64,000 nucleotides of DNA from Serratia marcescens. Lineage in GTDB: Bacteria; Pseudomonadota; Gammaproteobacteria; Enterobacterales; Enterobacteriaceae. The translations under genes and the position numbers were made by a program. The notes under the pieces are model-generated. The model saw only the letters and a program-made list of their open reading frames with translations, did no database searches and was not told the DNA's origin. The DNA lies in the NCBI RefSeq assembly GCF_006715005.1, contig NZ_VFMJ01000001.1, forward strand, positions 1 to 64,000. Reading direction: 5' to 3'. Of this stretch, positions 7,862-16,665 are shown one piece after another (the stretch's first letter is position 1; every line of letters starts with the position of its first letter).

Positions 7862-9688
7862 ATGTCATCTGAAGGATTGCCAGTTGATGGCGTCGTCGGC
7901 ACAGACATTGTGCTGGGAGCCCGCAGCACACAACAAGCAACTGACGAAGCAAAGAGCAGCCTGTCGGCAGATAGCGCCGCTCAGTCGGCTGATGCCGCGT
8001 TTAAGTTCAGCCGCCAGGCTAAAGAGGCTGTTTCAGGCGCTGATGATGCCGCTGAACGAGCCGAGACGGCCGCAGAAAACGCCCAGAACATCGCAGATGC
8101 CAATACCTATTACACATCATCAACCGATCCTGACGGCACGATCGCAGGTATAGCCGGGACGCCAGACGGGAAACTGTTTCGAGTAGCAATACCAGATGGT
8201 GGCGGTGTTACGGTCATCTTCAATTACTACAAAAATGCTGGCGGGGTGGCTGAGTTTATTAATTCGGAGGCCAGTGAGCGGTTTGTTACATCGGTATCGC
8301 GCCGCGTAATGCAGGCATTGCGCCGCGTTGGTGCGTTAGAAAGTAAAACGAAGCGCATTGCACAAAGCCGCGAGCACTTTTCTACGGCGCAGGATATGTC
8401 GGGCAATGTGCTGACATCATTTGAATTCGGCCGATTTGACGCGTTTGGGGCTGGTAATAGACTGGTTAAATCTATCGCTAAAAAACTACGGATAACTCAA
8501 AAAATGTTAAAGCCGATGCGTGACCTTGGGAATCTCATTGCGATAAAAGACATGTCTGATAATGTCATTCTCGGGTTTAAAGATGGAATGTTAGTTGCTA
8601 AAGGCATTCACAAAGACACATTAAAAAGTTCAGCGATAATGAGTTTTACTGATGGTAGCTCGCTGTGGCCATACCGCGCTAAAGTGGCAAAGCATGATAT
8701 TGGCAGCAACCAAAACCTGAGAATTATCACTGTCGGCGATTCTTGGATGGAGTGGAAATCGATTTCTCAGGCTATCGCTAATTTGATTTACTCCAAATAT
8801 GGACGCGGTGGAGATGGATGGGTTTCATTTAACATTGACGGCGGAACGGAAACGAACAATTGCCTGAATAACGTGTCAATCGTTCACAACGGATTTACTG
8901 TTTATGATGCCTCAAACGGTAGCGCGCCGAATAGTGACATTGGGTGTTCACATGATGGGTTTTCCCTGACATCTGCGAATCAGTTTGCGACGCTGCAAAT
9001 TAATGGGGTTAACTGCAATACGCTGCGCATCAACTATTATGACGGTGACGGCACATTTAATTACCGAGTCGATGGCGCTGGCGACTGGGTGGCTGTTGTG
9101 GGTGGTAATACGAAAACGAAAAAATTCGTCGATATCACAGGGCTGTCGGACGGCGAGCACTCTCTGCGCATTAACACAAATGGGAACACTGGGACGGTTT
9201 CGCTTTATGGTTTTAACGCGGATAAACCAATCGGTGCCACGCTATACAAATGCGGCAATGGTGGCATGACAACGCCAATGTATAGTTATGTTTTGCCACA
9301 CATTCCGCATTTCGTTGAGTACATTAATCCAGACGTAGCGATTATCATAATCGGCATTAACGATTATTGGAAAAGTGTGAGCATTGATGCATTTTATGCA
9401 GGGTACAGTGACCTGATTGATTCATACCGCTCAGTTAATAAAGATATGGGCATCATTCTCATTTCTCCGCCAATTCCAAACGCAACCGGCGCTACAAATA
9501 TGTCGGTATTTAACGATGCGATCAGGAGCCTATCAGTCCAGAAAAATGCCGAGTTCTATAGCGGATATGACGTATTTCCTAAAAATTGGGCTGATGGTGA
9601 TGCTGCTGGTCTTTGGTTTAACAACCTCCATCTAAACGACGTCGGCGCACAACTGCTGGCAACACAGAACGTTGAAAAATTCTTGTAA
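7862..9688 (+). CDS. Phage tail fibre/tailspike with SGNH hydrolase domain
   Basis: A product of 608 residues from ATG 7862, which is preceded by GGAGAAAT. An upstream TTG at 7826 is in frame but has no ribosome site. Residues 1-95 form an Ala-rich helical region (AAQSADAAFKFSRQAKEAV) typical of trimerising fibre stems. The C-terminal 330 residues are an SGNH/GDSL hydrolase: block I GDS with Ser294, block III GIND with Asn500, and block V LH with His590. The block V Asp is Asn587 here (NNLH instead of DxxH). Phage fibre esterases of this class deacetylate surface polysaccharide during adsorption. The intervening WVSFNIDGGTETNNC to SLYGFNADKP segment is a carbohydrate-binding-like beta region. 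The substrate is unknown. Confidence 0.7.
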   Translation: MSSEGLPVDGVVGTDIVLGARSTQQATDEAKSSLSADSAAQSADAAFKFSRQAKEAVSGADDAAERAETAAENAQNIADANTYYTSSTDPDGTIAGIAGTPDGKLFRVAIPDGGGVTVIFNYYKNAGGVAEFINSEASERFVTSVSRRVMQALRRVGALESKTKRIAQSREHFSTAQDMSGNVLTSFEFGRFDAFGAGNRLVKSIAKKLRITQKMLKPMRDLGNLIAIKDMSDNVILGFKDGMLVAKGIHKDTLKSSAIMSFTDGSSLWPYRAKVAKHDIGSNQNLRIITVGDSWMEWKSISQAIANLIYSKYGRGGDGWVSFNIDGGTETNNCLNNVSIVHNGFTVYDASNGSAPNSDIGCSHDGFSLTSANQFATLQINGVNCNTLRINYYDGDGTFNYRVDGAGDWVAVVGGNTKTKKFVDITGLSDGEHSLRINTNGNTGTVSLYGFNADKPIGATLYKCGNGGMTTPMYSYVLPHIPHFVEYINPDVAIIIIGINDYWKSVSIDAFYAGYSDLIDSYRSVNKDMGIILISPPIPNATGATNMSVFNDAIRSLSVQKNAEFYSGYDVFPKNWADGDAAGLWFNNLHLNDVGAQLLATQNVEKFL

Positions 9689-9700
9689 GGGGTTATAAAA

Positions 9701-10438
9701 ATGCCATTTCCTGAGATCATTAATTGGACCATGCCAGGTGTAGGATTTCCGAAAGCGTCTGAATTCGAAACTATCGCTCTGGATGTTCCTGTCAAAGCGG
9801 GATTGCTCGGCGCGTATTTCACAACCGAATATACAGCCGACGCACTTTATAACTATGCCGATCCAACCAAGCCACTGAAGAAAGTGGGTAGTCCGCAGCT
9901 CGATGGTCCGTATGCCGTCTGTAACGCGCAAAACTGTTTTGATACGGGCATCCCCTCTCAAAATGAAATGAGCGTCATTTCAATAGCGCTTCGCTCTGAT
10001 AATTCCAGTACCGGCGGACAGGGAATGGTTATCTCAAATTATGATGGCGTCGGTGGAGATTCACTGCGTCTAACTGACACTTCCGTAGTAGCGAATGCAT
10101 GGGTAACTGCGGGGCTAACGAATGCGATTACGCCGATCGTGAATATCCCGAATACAGACTTCGTGATCGGCACTGGCCAGTTTAACCCAGGGCGTTCTGT
10201 CTCTGGATTCTATGACCCGACCGCAAAAAACATTGTCTCTAATTCGTCGCTAGGGGCTGGCCGCCAGGTGCAGTCGAATACACTGCTGATCGGTGGTCAC
10301 AGAAGCGCAGGGCAGTTCACGGGATGGGCGCATGTTTCTGTTGTGCTTGTGTTCAATCGGCTGCTGACAGTCGATGAATACAAATCGATCTGCCTCTACC
10401 TGCGTTTCACGTTCGGCCCGCAGTTCCTGATTTGGTAA
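9701..10438 (+). CDS. LamG/concanavalin-like phage tail-associated protein
   Basis: A 245-residue protein beginning 12 bases after the fibre gene, so co-transcribed with it. There is no signal peptide. The segment from about residue 45 (GLLGAYFTTEYTADALYNYADP) to the end (WAHVSVVLVFNRLLTVDEYKSICLYLR) resembles LamG-type jelly-roll domains, in which a closing 'R-L-T-xxE' strand and helix are typical. It occupies the slot where a fibre-assembly chaperone is often found, but its composition is that of a carbohydrate-binding virion protein. The exact role is unrecognised. Confidence 0.5.
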   Translation: MPFPEIINWTMPGVGFPKASEFETIALDVPVKAGLLGAYFTTEYTADALYNYADPTKPLKKVGSPQLDGPYAVCNAQNCFDTGIPSQNEMSVISIALRSDNSSTGGQGMVISNYDGVGGDSLRLTDTSVVANAWVTAGLTNAITPIVNIPNTDFVIGTGQFNPGRSVSGFYDPTAKNIVSNSSLGAGRQVQSNTLLIGGHRSAGQFTGWAHVSVVLVFNRLLTVDEYKSICLYLRFTFGPQFLIW

Positions 10439-10442
10439 TGCC

Positions 10443-10677
10443 ATTGTGCCGGGAGGGAACCCGGCAGACTTGAAAACTCAATCGTAGCCCCTATCTAAAA
10501 TCTGCTGCCCCGTCGCCGGCCTCGTAGTGTTCGAATGGTTGAACATCGGCAGGGGCAGCATCTTGGATGGTGCTGACCGCCTGGCGGAAAATGGATGGTA
10601 ATTGCTAATCTTTAGTAATATTATCAAATCGTTATGCTGGTGGGGCGGTGGTGACCGATACCACCTATAACCAGTTT
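10443..10677. other. Non-coding prophage segment with two inverted repeats
   Basis: No convincing gene lies between the LamG-like gene and the end of the reverse-strand 103-residue gene. A hairpin (TGCCGG / CCGGCA around AGGGAA) at 10447-10466 without a long T run could terminate the tail operon. A second pair, GCTGCCCC at 10503-10510 and GGGGCAGC at 10553-10560, could form a long stem-loop of unknown role. Confidence 0.4.
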
Positions 10678-10989
10678 TTAATCAACCAGGTGCACGGCAT
10701 TGTTTTCGATGCCGGCTTCGATGTAATCGACGCGCTTCTGCAGCTCGCGGATCAGCGCCTTGGCAACGTCCAGCCGAATCATCACATCCTGATCGGCAAA
10801 GGCAGTGGCCTTGTCAGCGCAAACATATGACATTGTATCCACGAAGGATGAGTGTAGCAGAACAAAACCGCCAAAAGCGCTATGGTCTGCCTGAAAGTTG
10901 GTTAGTTGCCGCATGCCGATAATTTCGTCTTGAGATTTCATGTTCTGAGCCCGATAGAAGTTTGCTGGATATTTGTACAGTCCGATCAT
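10678..10989 (-). CDS. Conserved prophage protein cotranscribed with integrase
   Basis: A 103-residue protein beginning MIGLYKYPANFYRAQNMKSQ. Its start overlaps the integrase stop by 4 bases, so it is read from the integrase transcript. The C-terminal half (DVAKALIRELQKRVDYIEAGIEN) is predicted helical, possibly a dimerising coiled coil. There is no recognisable HTH, and it does not look like a classical excisionase. Its position suggests a recombination or immunity role, which is only an inference. Confidence 0.5.
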   Translation of the reverse strand: MIGLYKYPANFYRAQNMKSQDEIIGMRQLTNFQADHSAFGGFVLLHSSFVDTMSYVCADKATAFADQDVMIRLDVAKALIRELQKRVDYIEAGIENNAVHLVD

Positions 10990-12083
10990 TGTTCGGTCAA
11001 CTTCGATTTCTTCAACTGCTCGAACTTCTCATGCAGTGATTTCGGGTAGAGCTCGGTGTATACCTGCCAAAGCAGATTCAAGTTGCGATGGCCGGTGACC
11101 TGGGCAACTTCCTCAATGCTAAACCCCGCCTCAAAAAGCCTACTGGCCGCCTCACGACGCATATCGTGATAGCGCAAGTCCTCTATGCCTAATCGGTCTC
11201 TGACGCGCTGGAAGCCTGAACTAACGGACTGTGGCTTGTATGGGAAGATAAGCTCGGATTTTTTCGGCTGGCGCTGAACGATATCCCATGCCTCACCGAG
11301 AAGCGGCACCATCATATGATTGCCGGCTTTCTTTCTCGGATCCTTCCTGTCTCTGACCATCACCGCCCGTTGCTGCTCGTTCACGTCCTCCCACCTTATG
11401 CGGCAGACTTCACCTATCCTCATGCATGACAGTATCGAAAAATTGAGAATATCTTCGTAGGGTATAATCGACTGGCGCTTACCTGCTCGCTCTCTCAAAC
11501 CGGCGACGAGGCGTGCCAGTTCGTCGCTGGCTGGCCTGCGGGTTCTGCGCTGTGATTTCCCTATCAATCCCATTTTTAAAGCCGTAGCCCGCGCCTCTTT
11601 CGCTGGGTTGCGAGTGTAATCCAAGCCGAATATAGGTTTGGCTGTTGAGAGAACGGACGAAAGGTAACTCAGGTCTTGAGCTACTGTCGCTGGGCCAGCA
11701 CCGGCGGCGTTGCGGTCGCGGCAATGCTCAATAACGTGGTGGTCTTGCAAATCCAGCAGCTTAATATTGGCAATATCACAATCGGCAAGCATGTTGAGTA
11801 TATAGCCTTTACTGCGCCCGACTTTTCCTCCCAGCGCCGGATCATCCACGTACTTCCTGATAAGGTCACCTACAGTTAGATCACTTGAGCTATTTTCGCC
11901 TGGCACCCCATCAGCCTCTATCTGGGTCACCCGGTTGGCACCCCACGTTTTAGCGAGCTGGTGGCGCCCAAAGGTTTTGCTCTCGCGGTAGATGTATTTT
12001 CCGCCTTGCTTCACGCCCACAGTGCAGCGGTAGCGCGTTGTACCATCAGCGCGCGGACGTTTTTCTATGCTATAGTATGCCAT
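10986..12083 (-). CDS. int: Phage tyrosine-type integrase
   Basis: A 365-residue site-specific recombinase of the tyrosine family that integrates and excises the prophage. An N-terminal arm-binding region of about 65 residues precedes a SAM-like core-binding domain (70-170) and the catalytic domain. The catalytic residues are visible: Arg222 (CMRIGEV), His306 and Arg309 (RYHDMRREAA), His332 (TGHRNL) and nucleophile Tyr342 (QVYTELYP). It is transcribed away from the chromosomal junction on its right, the usual layout with attP beside int. The neighbouring repeats at 12119-12197 are candidate arm and core sites. It looks fully intact. Confidence 0.92.
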   Translation of the reverse strand: MAYYSIEKRPRADGTTRYRCTVGVKQGGKYIYRESKTFGRHQLAKTWGANRVTQIEADGVPGENSSSDLTVGDLIRKYVDDPALGGKVGRSKGYILNMLADCDIANIKLLDLQDHHVIEHCRDRNAAGAGPATVAQDLSYLSSVLSTAKPIFGLDYTRNPAKEARATALKMGLIGKSQRRTRRPASDELARLVAGLRERAGKRQSIIPYEDILNFSILSCMRIGEVCRIRWEDVNEQQRAVMVRDRKDPRKKAGNHMMVPLLGEAWDIVQRQPKKSELIFPYKPQSVSSGFQRVRDRLGIEDLRYHDMRREAASRLFEAGFSIEEVAQVTGHRNLNLLWQVYTELYPKSLHEKFEQLKKSKLTEQ

Positions 12084-12118
12084 CTCAATTCCTTTGCCGG
12101 TTCCGGGTCACCATGAAA

Positions 12119-12197
12119 ATGGGGTGCTCTATGGGGTGCTGACAAAGAGAAAATATACTATTTGGTTACCGTATGCACCAAAATAAACCAAATAGGA
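12119..12197. repeat. Integrase-site repeats upstream of int
   Basis: A 10-bp direct repeat ATGGGGTGCT occurs at 12119-12128 and 12131-12140. It is followed by an inverted repeat CTATTTGGTT (from about 12159) and AACCAAATAG (to about 12195). Direct repeats next to an integrase start resemble arm-type binding sites, and the inverted pair resembles a core or accessory-protein site. Their use in recombination is inferred from position only. Confidence 0.45.
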
Positions 12198-12225
12198 ACC
12201 CAGGCCCAGCCTGCGCTGTGCTTGA

Positions 12226-12285
12226 GTTCCCTTGATTTGGTTGGTAGTGATACCGAATGGTGAGTTCGATATCTGGTGGGATTGA
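12226..12285 (+). pseudogene. yggL: 3' remnant of yggL at the prophage right junction
   Basis: Twenty codons free of stops end in NGEFDIWWD and TGA 12283-12285. From memory the E. coli YggL protein ends LFDVWWD, and in E. coli yggL directly precedes yggN on the same strand, as it would here. The phase has a stop at 12223-12225, so only the end of the gene is present. The simplest reading is that the prophage inserted into the 3' end of yggL, with this as the displaced tail. The integrase should have supplied a replacement tail at the other junction, outside the window. The att core would lie within roughly 12200-12285. Confidence 0.6.
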
Positions 12286-12299
12286 TCGCGCTTGCCCGA

Positions 12300-12360
12300 T
12301 GAGCGCGGCTTCGCGCCGCGCCGTTTTATTGATCTAAGGTGCCTTAACGGCGCCTTTGTT
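12300..12360 (+). terminator. Hairpins between the yggL end and glsB
   Basis: A GC-rich stem (GCGCGG / CCGCGC around CTTCG) near 12303-12321 is followed by GTTTTATT and then by a second stem (AAGGTGCC / GGCGCCTT) ending in TTGTTTT near 12336-12360. One or both would terminate yggL transcription, leaving glsB to use its own promoter or readthrough. Confidence 0.5.
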
Positions 12361-12380
12361 TTGCCCGGAGTGTGACCGAG

Positions 12381-13304
12381 GTGGTAACAACATTGGATAA
12401 CGCGTTGCTGGAGGAGATCCTGCAACAGGTGCGCCCGCTGATTGGTCAGGGGAAAGTGGCTGACTACATCCCGGCGTTGGCGGAAGTGCCCGCCGATCGG
12501 CTGGCGATCGCCGTCTGCACGGTGGACGGCGAACTGTTCCAAGCCGGCGACGCCGCGGAGCGCTTCTCCATTCAGTCGATCTCCAAAGTGCTGAGCCTGA
12601 CGCTGGCGCTGACGCGCTATCAGGAGCCTGAGATCTGGCGGCGCGTCGGCAAAGAGCCTTCCGGCCTGCCGTTCAACTCGCTGCTGCAGCTGGAGATGGA
12701 GCAGGGCAAACCGCGCAATCCGTTTATCAACCCCGGCGCGCTGGTGGTGTGCGACATGCTGCAAACCCGGCTCAGCGCCCCCAAACAGCGCATGCTGGAG
12801 GTGGTGCGCCAGCTGGCCGGCGAAGACGACCTGGCCTATGACCTGCGGGTGGCGCGCTCCGAGTTCGAACACTCCGATCGCAATGCGGCCATCGCCTATC
12901 TGATGAAGTCGTTCGGCAACTTCGAGAACGACGTGATCACCGTGCTGCAAACCTATTTCCACTACTGTGCGCTGCGCATGAGCTGCGTGGAGCTGGCGCG
13001 CAGCTTCGTCTATCTGGCCAATCACGGCCGCGATCTCAACGGCGAGACGGTGATCAGCCCGCTGCAGGCCCGGCAGATCAATGCCCTGATGATGACCAGC
13101 GGCATGTACGACGGCGCCGGCGAATTCGCCTATCGGGTGGGGATGCCGGGCAAGTCCGGCGTGGGCGGCGGCATCGTGGCCATCGTGCCGGGCGAGCTGT
13201 CGATCGTCGTCTGGTCGCCGGAGCTGGATGCTTCCGGCAACTCGCTGGCGGGAACTGCGGCGCTGGAACTGTTGTCTCAACGTATCGGTCGTTCGATTTT
13301 TTAA
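12381..13304 (+). CDS. glsB: Glutaminase
   Basis: Hydrolyses L-glutamine to glutamate and ammonia in the cytoplasm. It is collinear over its whole length with E. coli GlsB. The serine beta-lactamase-like fold signature SIQSISK (catalytic Ser and Lys), the LQLEMEQG and [11 protein letters not shown] blocks and the C-terminal [14 protein letters not shown] are all present. I chose GTG 12381 (307 residues) because GGAG at 12367-12370 is at a usable distance. GTG 12372, three codons upstream, is too close to that site but cannot be excluded. It lies immediately right of the prophage junction and is followed by yggN on the same strand. Confidence 0.9.
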   Translation: MVTTLDNALLEEILQQVRPLIGQGKVADYIPALAEVPADRLAIAVCTVDGELFQAGDAAERFSIQSISKVLSLTLALTRYQEPEIWRRVGKEPSGLPFNSLLQLEMEQGKPRNPFINPGALVVCDMLQTRLSAPKQRMLEVVRQLAGEDDLAYDLRVARSEFEHSDRNAAIAYLMKSFGNFENDVITVLQTYFHYCALRMSCVELARSFVYLANHGRDLNGETVISPLQARQINALMMTSGMYDGAGEFAYRVGMPGKSGVGGGIVAIVPGELSIVVWSPELDASGNSLAGTAALELLSQRIGRSIF

Positions 13305-13334
13305 TCCCAATCTGGATGGGAGTCAGGAGAAGCT

Positions 13335-14057
13335 ATGTTGAAGAAAACCGGGTTAGCCTTACTGCTGCTGGCGGCGACTGCCGCGCAGGCCCACGCCGAG
13401 TACCAATGCAGCGTTAAACCCCAGGACGATGTGATCATCAGCCCGCAGAGCGTGCAGGTGAAAGGCGCCAGCGGCGACCTGCAAATTTCGCCGGATGGCG
13501 ACGTGATCCGCAACGGCCAGGCGCTGAGCCTGAGCGACAGCCAGCGGCAGAAAGCCTTCAGTTACCAGAGCGCCTTGCGCAAGCAGCTGCCGTGGATCGA
13601 CGACGGCGCGCAGAAGCACCTGGAGAAAGCCCGCTCGGCGCTGGATAAGGTGATCGTCAAAGAGCTGGGCAGTAACAGCAACGTGCGTAACCGGCTGACC
13701 ACCCTGAACGGCCAGCTGAAACAGCAGATGAATCGCATCATCGAACACCGCAGCGACGGTCTGACCTTCCACCACCAGGCGATTGACCAGGTGGAACAGG
13801 ACGGCCGCAACATCGTGCAGCAGAGCATGGGCGGCGTGCTGCAGGACAGCCTGAACGAGATGGGCGTCAAACAGGCCGCCAACAGCGGCGGCAACCCGCT
13901 GCAGGCGATCATGGGCAACCTGGGCGGCTTGCAGAAGGCGATCCAGAACGAGTGGAACAACCAGGAGCAGGACTTCCAGAACTTCGGTCACGACGTTTGC
14001 AACCGCGTCACCGCACTGGAAACCCAGCGCAAGGATCTGCTGAAGGCGTTGAAGTAA
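13335..14057 (+). CDS. yggN: Exported DUF2884 protein YggN
   Basis: A 240-residue protein starting at ATG 13335 behind AGGAGAAG. Residues 1-21 are a signal peptide (MLKKTGLALLLLAATAAQAHA, cut after AHA), so the product is periplasmic or secreted. Two cysteines are present, Cys25 in YQCSV and one near the C-terminus (DVCNRV), and could form a disulfide. The rest is charged and helical. Gene order with glsB and yggL matches the E. coli yggN neighbourhood. The function is not known. Confidence 0.8.
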   Translation: MLKKTGLALLLLAATAAQAHAEYQCSVKPQDDVIISPQSVQVKGASGDLQISPDGDVIRNGQALSLSDSQRQKAFSYQSALRKQLPWIDDGAQKHLEKARSALDKVIVKELGSNSNVRNRLTTLNGQLKQQMNRIIEHRSDGLTFHHQAIDQVEQDGRNIVQQSMGGVLQDSLNEMGVKQAANSGGNPLQAIMGNLGGLQKAIQNEWNNQEQDFQNFGHDVCNRVTALETQRKDLLKALK

Positions 14058-14157
14058 TTTAAGAATTTCCTCGGGAGAACGTTTTTTGACCTTCTGAAGC
14101 TTATCTGACAGACTGGTCAAACTACGTACAGATTTAGGGATGTTTACGGAGGACGCT

Positions 14158-14592
14158 ATGAGCCATACACGTTACGAAACCGATGTTGTTGCCTGGGCAA
14201 ATGAACAGGCCGCTCTTTTGCGCTCCGGAAAATTGTCTGAGATCGATATTGAAAAGATCGCCGAGGAGATTGAGGACGTGGGGAAGAGCGAGCAAAGGGA
14301 ACTTGCTAGCCGGATGACGGTGCTGATTGCACATTTACTTAAATGGAAATATCAGCCGGCCAGGCGCGGAACCAGTTGGGAGAGAACGATTAAAGCGCAG
14401 CGCAAAGAGGTGCTTTACAGCTTGAAAGAGTCTCCCAGCCTAAAAGGTAAACTGGGCGATGCTGATTGGCTGGATGTCGTCTGGTCGAAGGCCGTTGCGC
14501 TCGCCACGGCCGAAACCGGGCTGGATGTGTATCCGGAAAACGGCATCTGGGAAACTCGGCAGATTCTGTCTCAGACGTTTTACCCGGATTAA
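14158..14592 (+). CDS. DUF29 family protein
   Basis: A product of 144 residues from ATG 14158, which has ACGGAGGA 5 bases upstream. An in-frame ATG at 14140 lacks a ribosome site. It shows the DUF29 pattern: YETDVVAWANEQAALLRSG near the N-terminus, IEKIAEEIEDVGKSEQREL, then LIAHLLKWKYQP and a WDVYPENGIW-like C-terminal block. It is predicted all-helical and cytoplasmic. DUF29 proteins are widespread in cyanobacteria and proteobacteria with no established function. It occupies the spot between yggN and hemW where E. coli carries ansB and yggM, so it may be a later insertion. Confidence 0.7.
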   Translation: MSHTRYETDVVAWANEQAALLRSGKLSEIDIEKIAEEIEDVGKSEQRELASRMTVLIAHLLKWKYQPARRGTSWERTIKAQRKEVLYSLKESPSLKGKLGDADWLDVVWSKAVALATAETGLDVYPENGIWETRQILSQTFYPD

Positions 14593-14598
14593 CACCAA

Positions 14599-14630
14599 TA
14601 AAAAAGCGCTGATTATTCAGCGCTTTTTTT
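14599..14630. terminator. Bidirectional terminator between the DUF29 gene and hemW
   Basis: AAAAAAGCGCTGA / TCAGCGCTTTTTT with a short AT loop gives a strong stem with T runs on both strands. It serves the two convergent genes and overlaps the hemW stop. Confidence 0.85.
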
Positions 14631-15771
14631 ACTCGTCGTCTGCCAGGAACAGTTCCAGCAGCGAGTTGAGGAACAGTTTGCCCTTCTCGGTGATCTGCCA
14701 GTGCTCTGCGGTTTCTTCCAGATAGCCTTTGGCCAGCGCTTCGTCCAGCTGCGGGCGAATGACGCTTTCCGCCAGCCCGGTGTAGTTGACGAAGTCGGCG
14801 CGCGGCGCAGCTTCCAGCAGGCGGAAGCGGTTCATGAAGAACTCGAACGGCCGATCTGCCACCGCCACCTCATGCTGCTTGTCCATGTAGTCGCCGCGCA
14901 TAAAGCCGCGCGGGTGCTTGGTCTTGGCGGTGCGCAGGATGCGCCCGTCGCTGAAGGTCACCTTGCCGTGCGCGCCGCAGCCGATCCCCAGGTAGTCGCC
15001 GAAGCGCCAGTAGTTGAGGTTGTGCTGGCATTGGTAGCCCGGTTTGGCATAGGCCGAGGTTTCATACTGCTGATAGCCGGCGGCGCTGAGCAGCTGGTGG
15101 CCGCGCTCGAAGATGTCCCACAGCGCGTCGTCGTCCGGCAAAACCGGCGGGCGCGAGCTGAACAGGGTGTTCGGCTCGATGGTCAGCTGATACCACGACA
15201 GGTGCGGCGGATTGAGGGCGATAGCCTGGCGCAAATCGTCCAGCGCCTCTTCCAGCGACTGATCCGGCAGGCCGTGCATCAGATCGAGGTTGAAGCTGCG
15301 CAGGCCGAGGCCGGTCGCCAGCGTTGCCGCGCGTTTGGCCTCTTCCGGGCCGTGGATGCGCCCCAGGCGGGTCAGCTTCTCGGCGCTGAAGCTTTGCACC
15401 CCGATGGAGATGCGGTTGACGCCGGCGCGCTGGTAGCCGCTGAAGCGATCGGCCTCCACGGTGCCGGGGTTGGCCTCCATGGTGATTTCGGCGTCGTCGG
15501 CGACGCGTATGCGCGCCCGCACGCCGTCCAGCAAGGCTTGCATCGCCTCTGCGCTCAGCAGGCTGGGGGTGCCGCCGCCGATGAAGATGGTGCTTATCTC
15601 CCGGCCGCCGGCCAGCGGCAGGTCGGCATCCAGATCCGCCAACAGATGATCGACATACTCCTGATGCGGCACGTCACCCTTCAGTGCATGGGAGTTGAAG
15701 TCGCAGTACGGGCATTTCTGCACGCACCACGGGATGTGAATGTAGAGACTCAGCGGGGGCAGCTTAAGCAT
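14629..15771 (-). CDS. hemW: Heme chaperone HemW (radical SAM family)
   Basis: A 380-residue cytoplasmic or membrane-associated protein formerly annotated as anaerobic coproporphyrinogen oxidase. It binds heme and hands it to target proteins. The radical SAM motif CxxxCxxC is at Cys16, Cys20 and Cys23 ([12 protein letters not shown]), followed by FIGGGTPS and the GVQSF block. It lacks the extra fourth cysteine next to the motif that HemN has, which fits HemW. The start overlaps the rdgB stop by 8 bases, and it is the last gene of the yggS-proC-yggT-yggU-rdgB-hemW cluster. Confidence 0.92.
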   Translation of the reverse strand: MLKLPPLSLYIHIPWCVQKCPYCDFNSHALKGDVPHQEYVDHLLADLDADLPLAGGREISTIFIGGGTPSLLSAEAMQALLDGVRARIRVADDAEITMEANPGTVEADRFSGYQRAGVNRISIGVQSFSAEKLTRLGRIHGPEEAKRAATLATGLGLRSFNLDLMHGLPDQSLEEALDDLRQAIALNPPHLSWYQLTIEPNTLFSSRPPVLPDDDALWDIFERGHQLLSAAGYQQYETSAYAKPGYQCQHNLNYWRFGDYLGIGCGAHGKVTFSDGRILRTAKTKHPRGFMRGDYMDKQHEVAVADRPFEFFMNRFRLLEAAPRADFVNYTGLAESVIRPQLDEALAKGYLEETAEHWQITEKGKLFLNSLLELFLADDE

Positions 15772-16357
15772 TGCGCATGGCTTCCAACATCAGCTTCAGC
15801 GCTTTGCCGCGGTGCGAAATCGCCCGCTTCTCGTCGCGGCTCAGCTCGGCGGCGGTGCGGCCCAGCTCCGGCACGTAGAAGACAGGATCGTAACCGAAGC
15901 CGCCTTCGCCGGCGGCCTGCTCGGTGATCTCACCGGCCCAGCTGCCGTGGAACACCAGCGGCGTCGGATCTTCTGCATGGCGCAGATAGACCAGCACGCA
16001 GTGGAATTGCGCGCCGCGCCGGCCCGGCGCTACGCCTTTCAGCGCCGCCAGCAGCTTGTCGAGGTTCTGCCGATCGTCGGCGTCTTCACCGGCATAGCGT
16101 GCGGAGTAGATGCCCGGCGCGCCGCCCAGCGCGTCGACCGCCAGGCCGGAGTCGTCGGCGATCGCCGGCAGGCCGGTGACCTGTGCCGCATGGCGCGCTT
16201 TGAGAATGGCGTTTTCAATAAACGTCAGCCCGGTTTCTTCGGCGGATTCCACGCCCAGATCGGTTTGCGCGACCACGTCCAGGCCGAAATCGGCCAACAG
16301 GTCGGCAAGTTCGCGCACTTTGCCCGGGTTACCGGTGGCAAGAACGACTTTTTGCAT
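15764..16357 (-). CDS. rdgB: dITP/XTP pyrophosphatase RdgB
   Basis: A 197-residue house-cleaning enzyme that hydrolyses ITP, dITP and XTP to the monophosphates and so keeps deaminated purines out of DNA. The N-terminal nucleotide motif [17 protein letters not shown], the SGLAVDAL and [10 protein letters not shown] segments and the [10 protein letters not shown] block of the HAM1 family are all present. Its stop overlaps hemW, indicating coupled translation. Confidence 0.93.
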   Translation of the reverse strand: MQKVVLATGNPGKVRELADLLADFGLDVVAQTDLGVESAEETGLTFIENAILKARHAAQVTGLPAIADDSGLAVDALGGAPGIYSARYAGEDADDRQNLDKLLAALKGVAPGRRGAQFHCVLVYLRHAEDPTPLVFHGSWAGEITEQAAGEGGFGYDPVFYVPELGRTAAELSRDEKRAISHRGKALKLMLEAMRNA

Positions 16358-16374
16358 AATGACTACCTTGAAAA

Positions 16375-16665
16375 TTATTCGATGAGCGCCGCGACCACGG
16401 CGGGGATCTGTTGCGGATTCACGATGCGTAACTGTTTATGCCGCCCCAGTTCGCCTTTCTCGATGGTGACGTTGCTTTTCGCCACTTTGAACTGCTTGGC
16501 GATAAACTTGATCAAATGGGCGTTGGCTTGGCCGTCGACCGGCGGGGCGGTGATGGCGACTTTTAGTTCGTCGCCATGCAAGCCGATAATTTGGTCGCGG
16601 CTGGCTTTCGGCTGAATATATAGCCTGATCGCCAGCCCGTCCAGCACCGGAGTGACTGCACTCAC
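16375..16665 (-). CDS. yggU: DUF167 protein YggU
   Basis: A 96-residue small basic protein of the UPF0235/DUF167 family, with the conserved [14 protein letters not shown] and [20 protein letters not shown] blocks. Its start overlaps the yggT stop by 4 bases. The family has a known fold but no assigned function. The constant linkage with yggT and rdgB is also seen in E. coli. Confidence 0.9.
   Translation of the reverse strand: MSAVTPVLDGLAIRLYIQPKASRDQIIGLHGDELKVAITAPPVDGQANAHLIKFIAKQFKVAKSNVTIEKGELGRHKQLRIVNPQQIPAVVAALIE

Noticed and set aside
12129-13310. A 393-codon reverse frame covering glsB and the prophage junction
   Set aside because: Antisense to a clear glutaminase; composition typical of a shadow frame.
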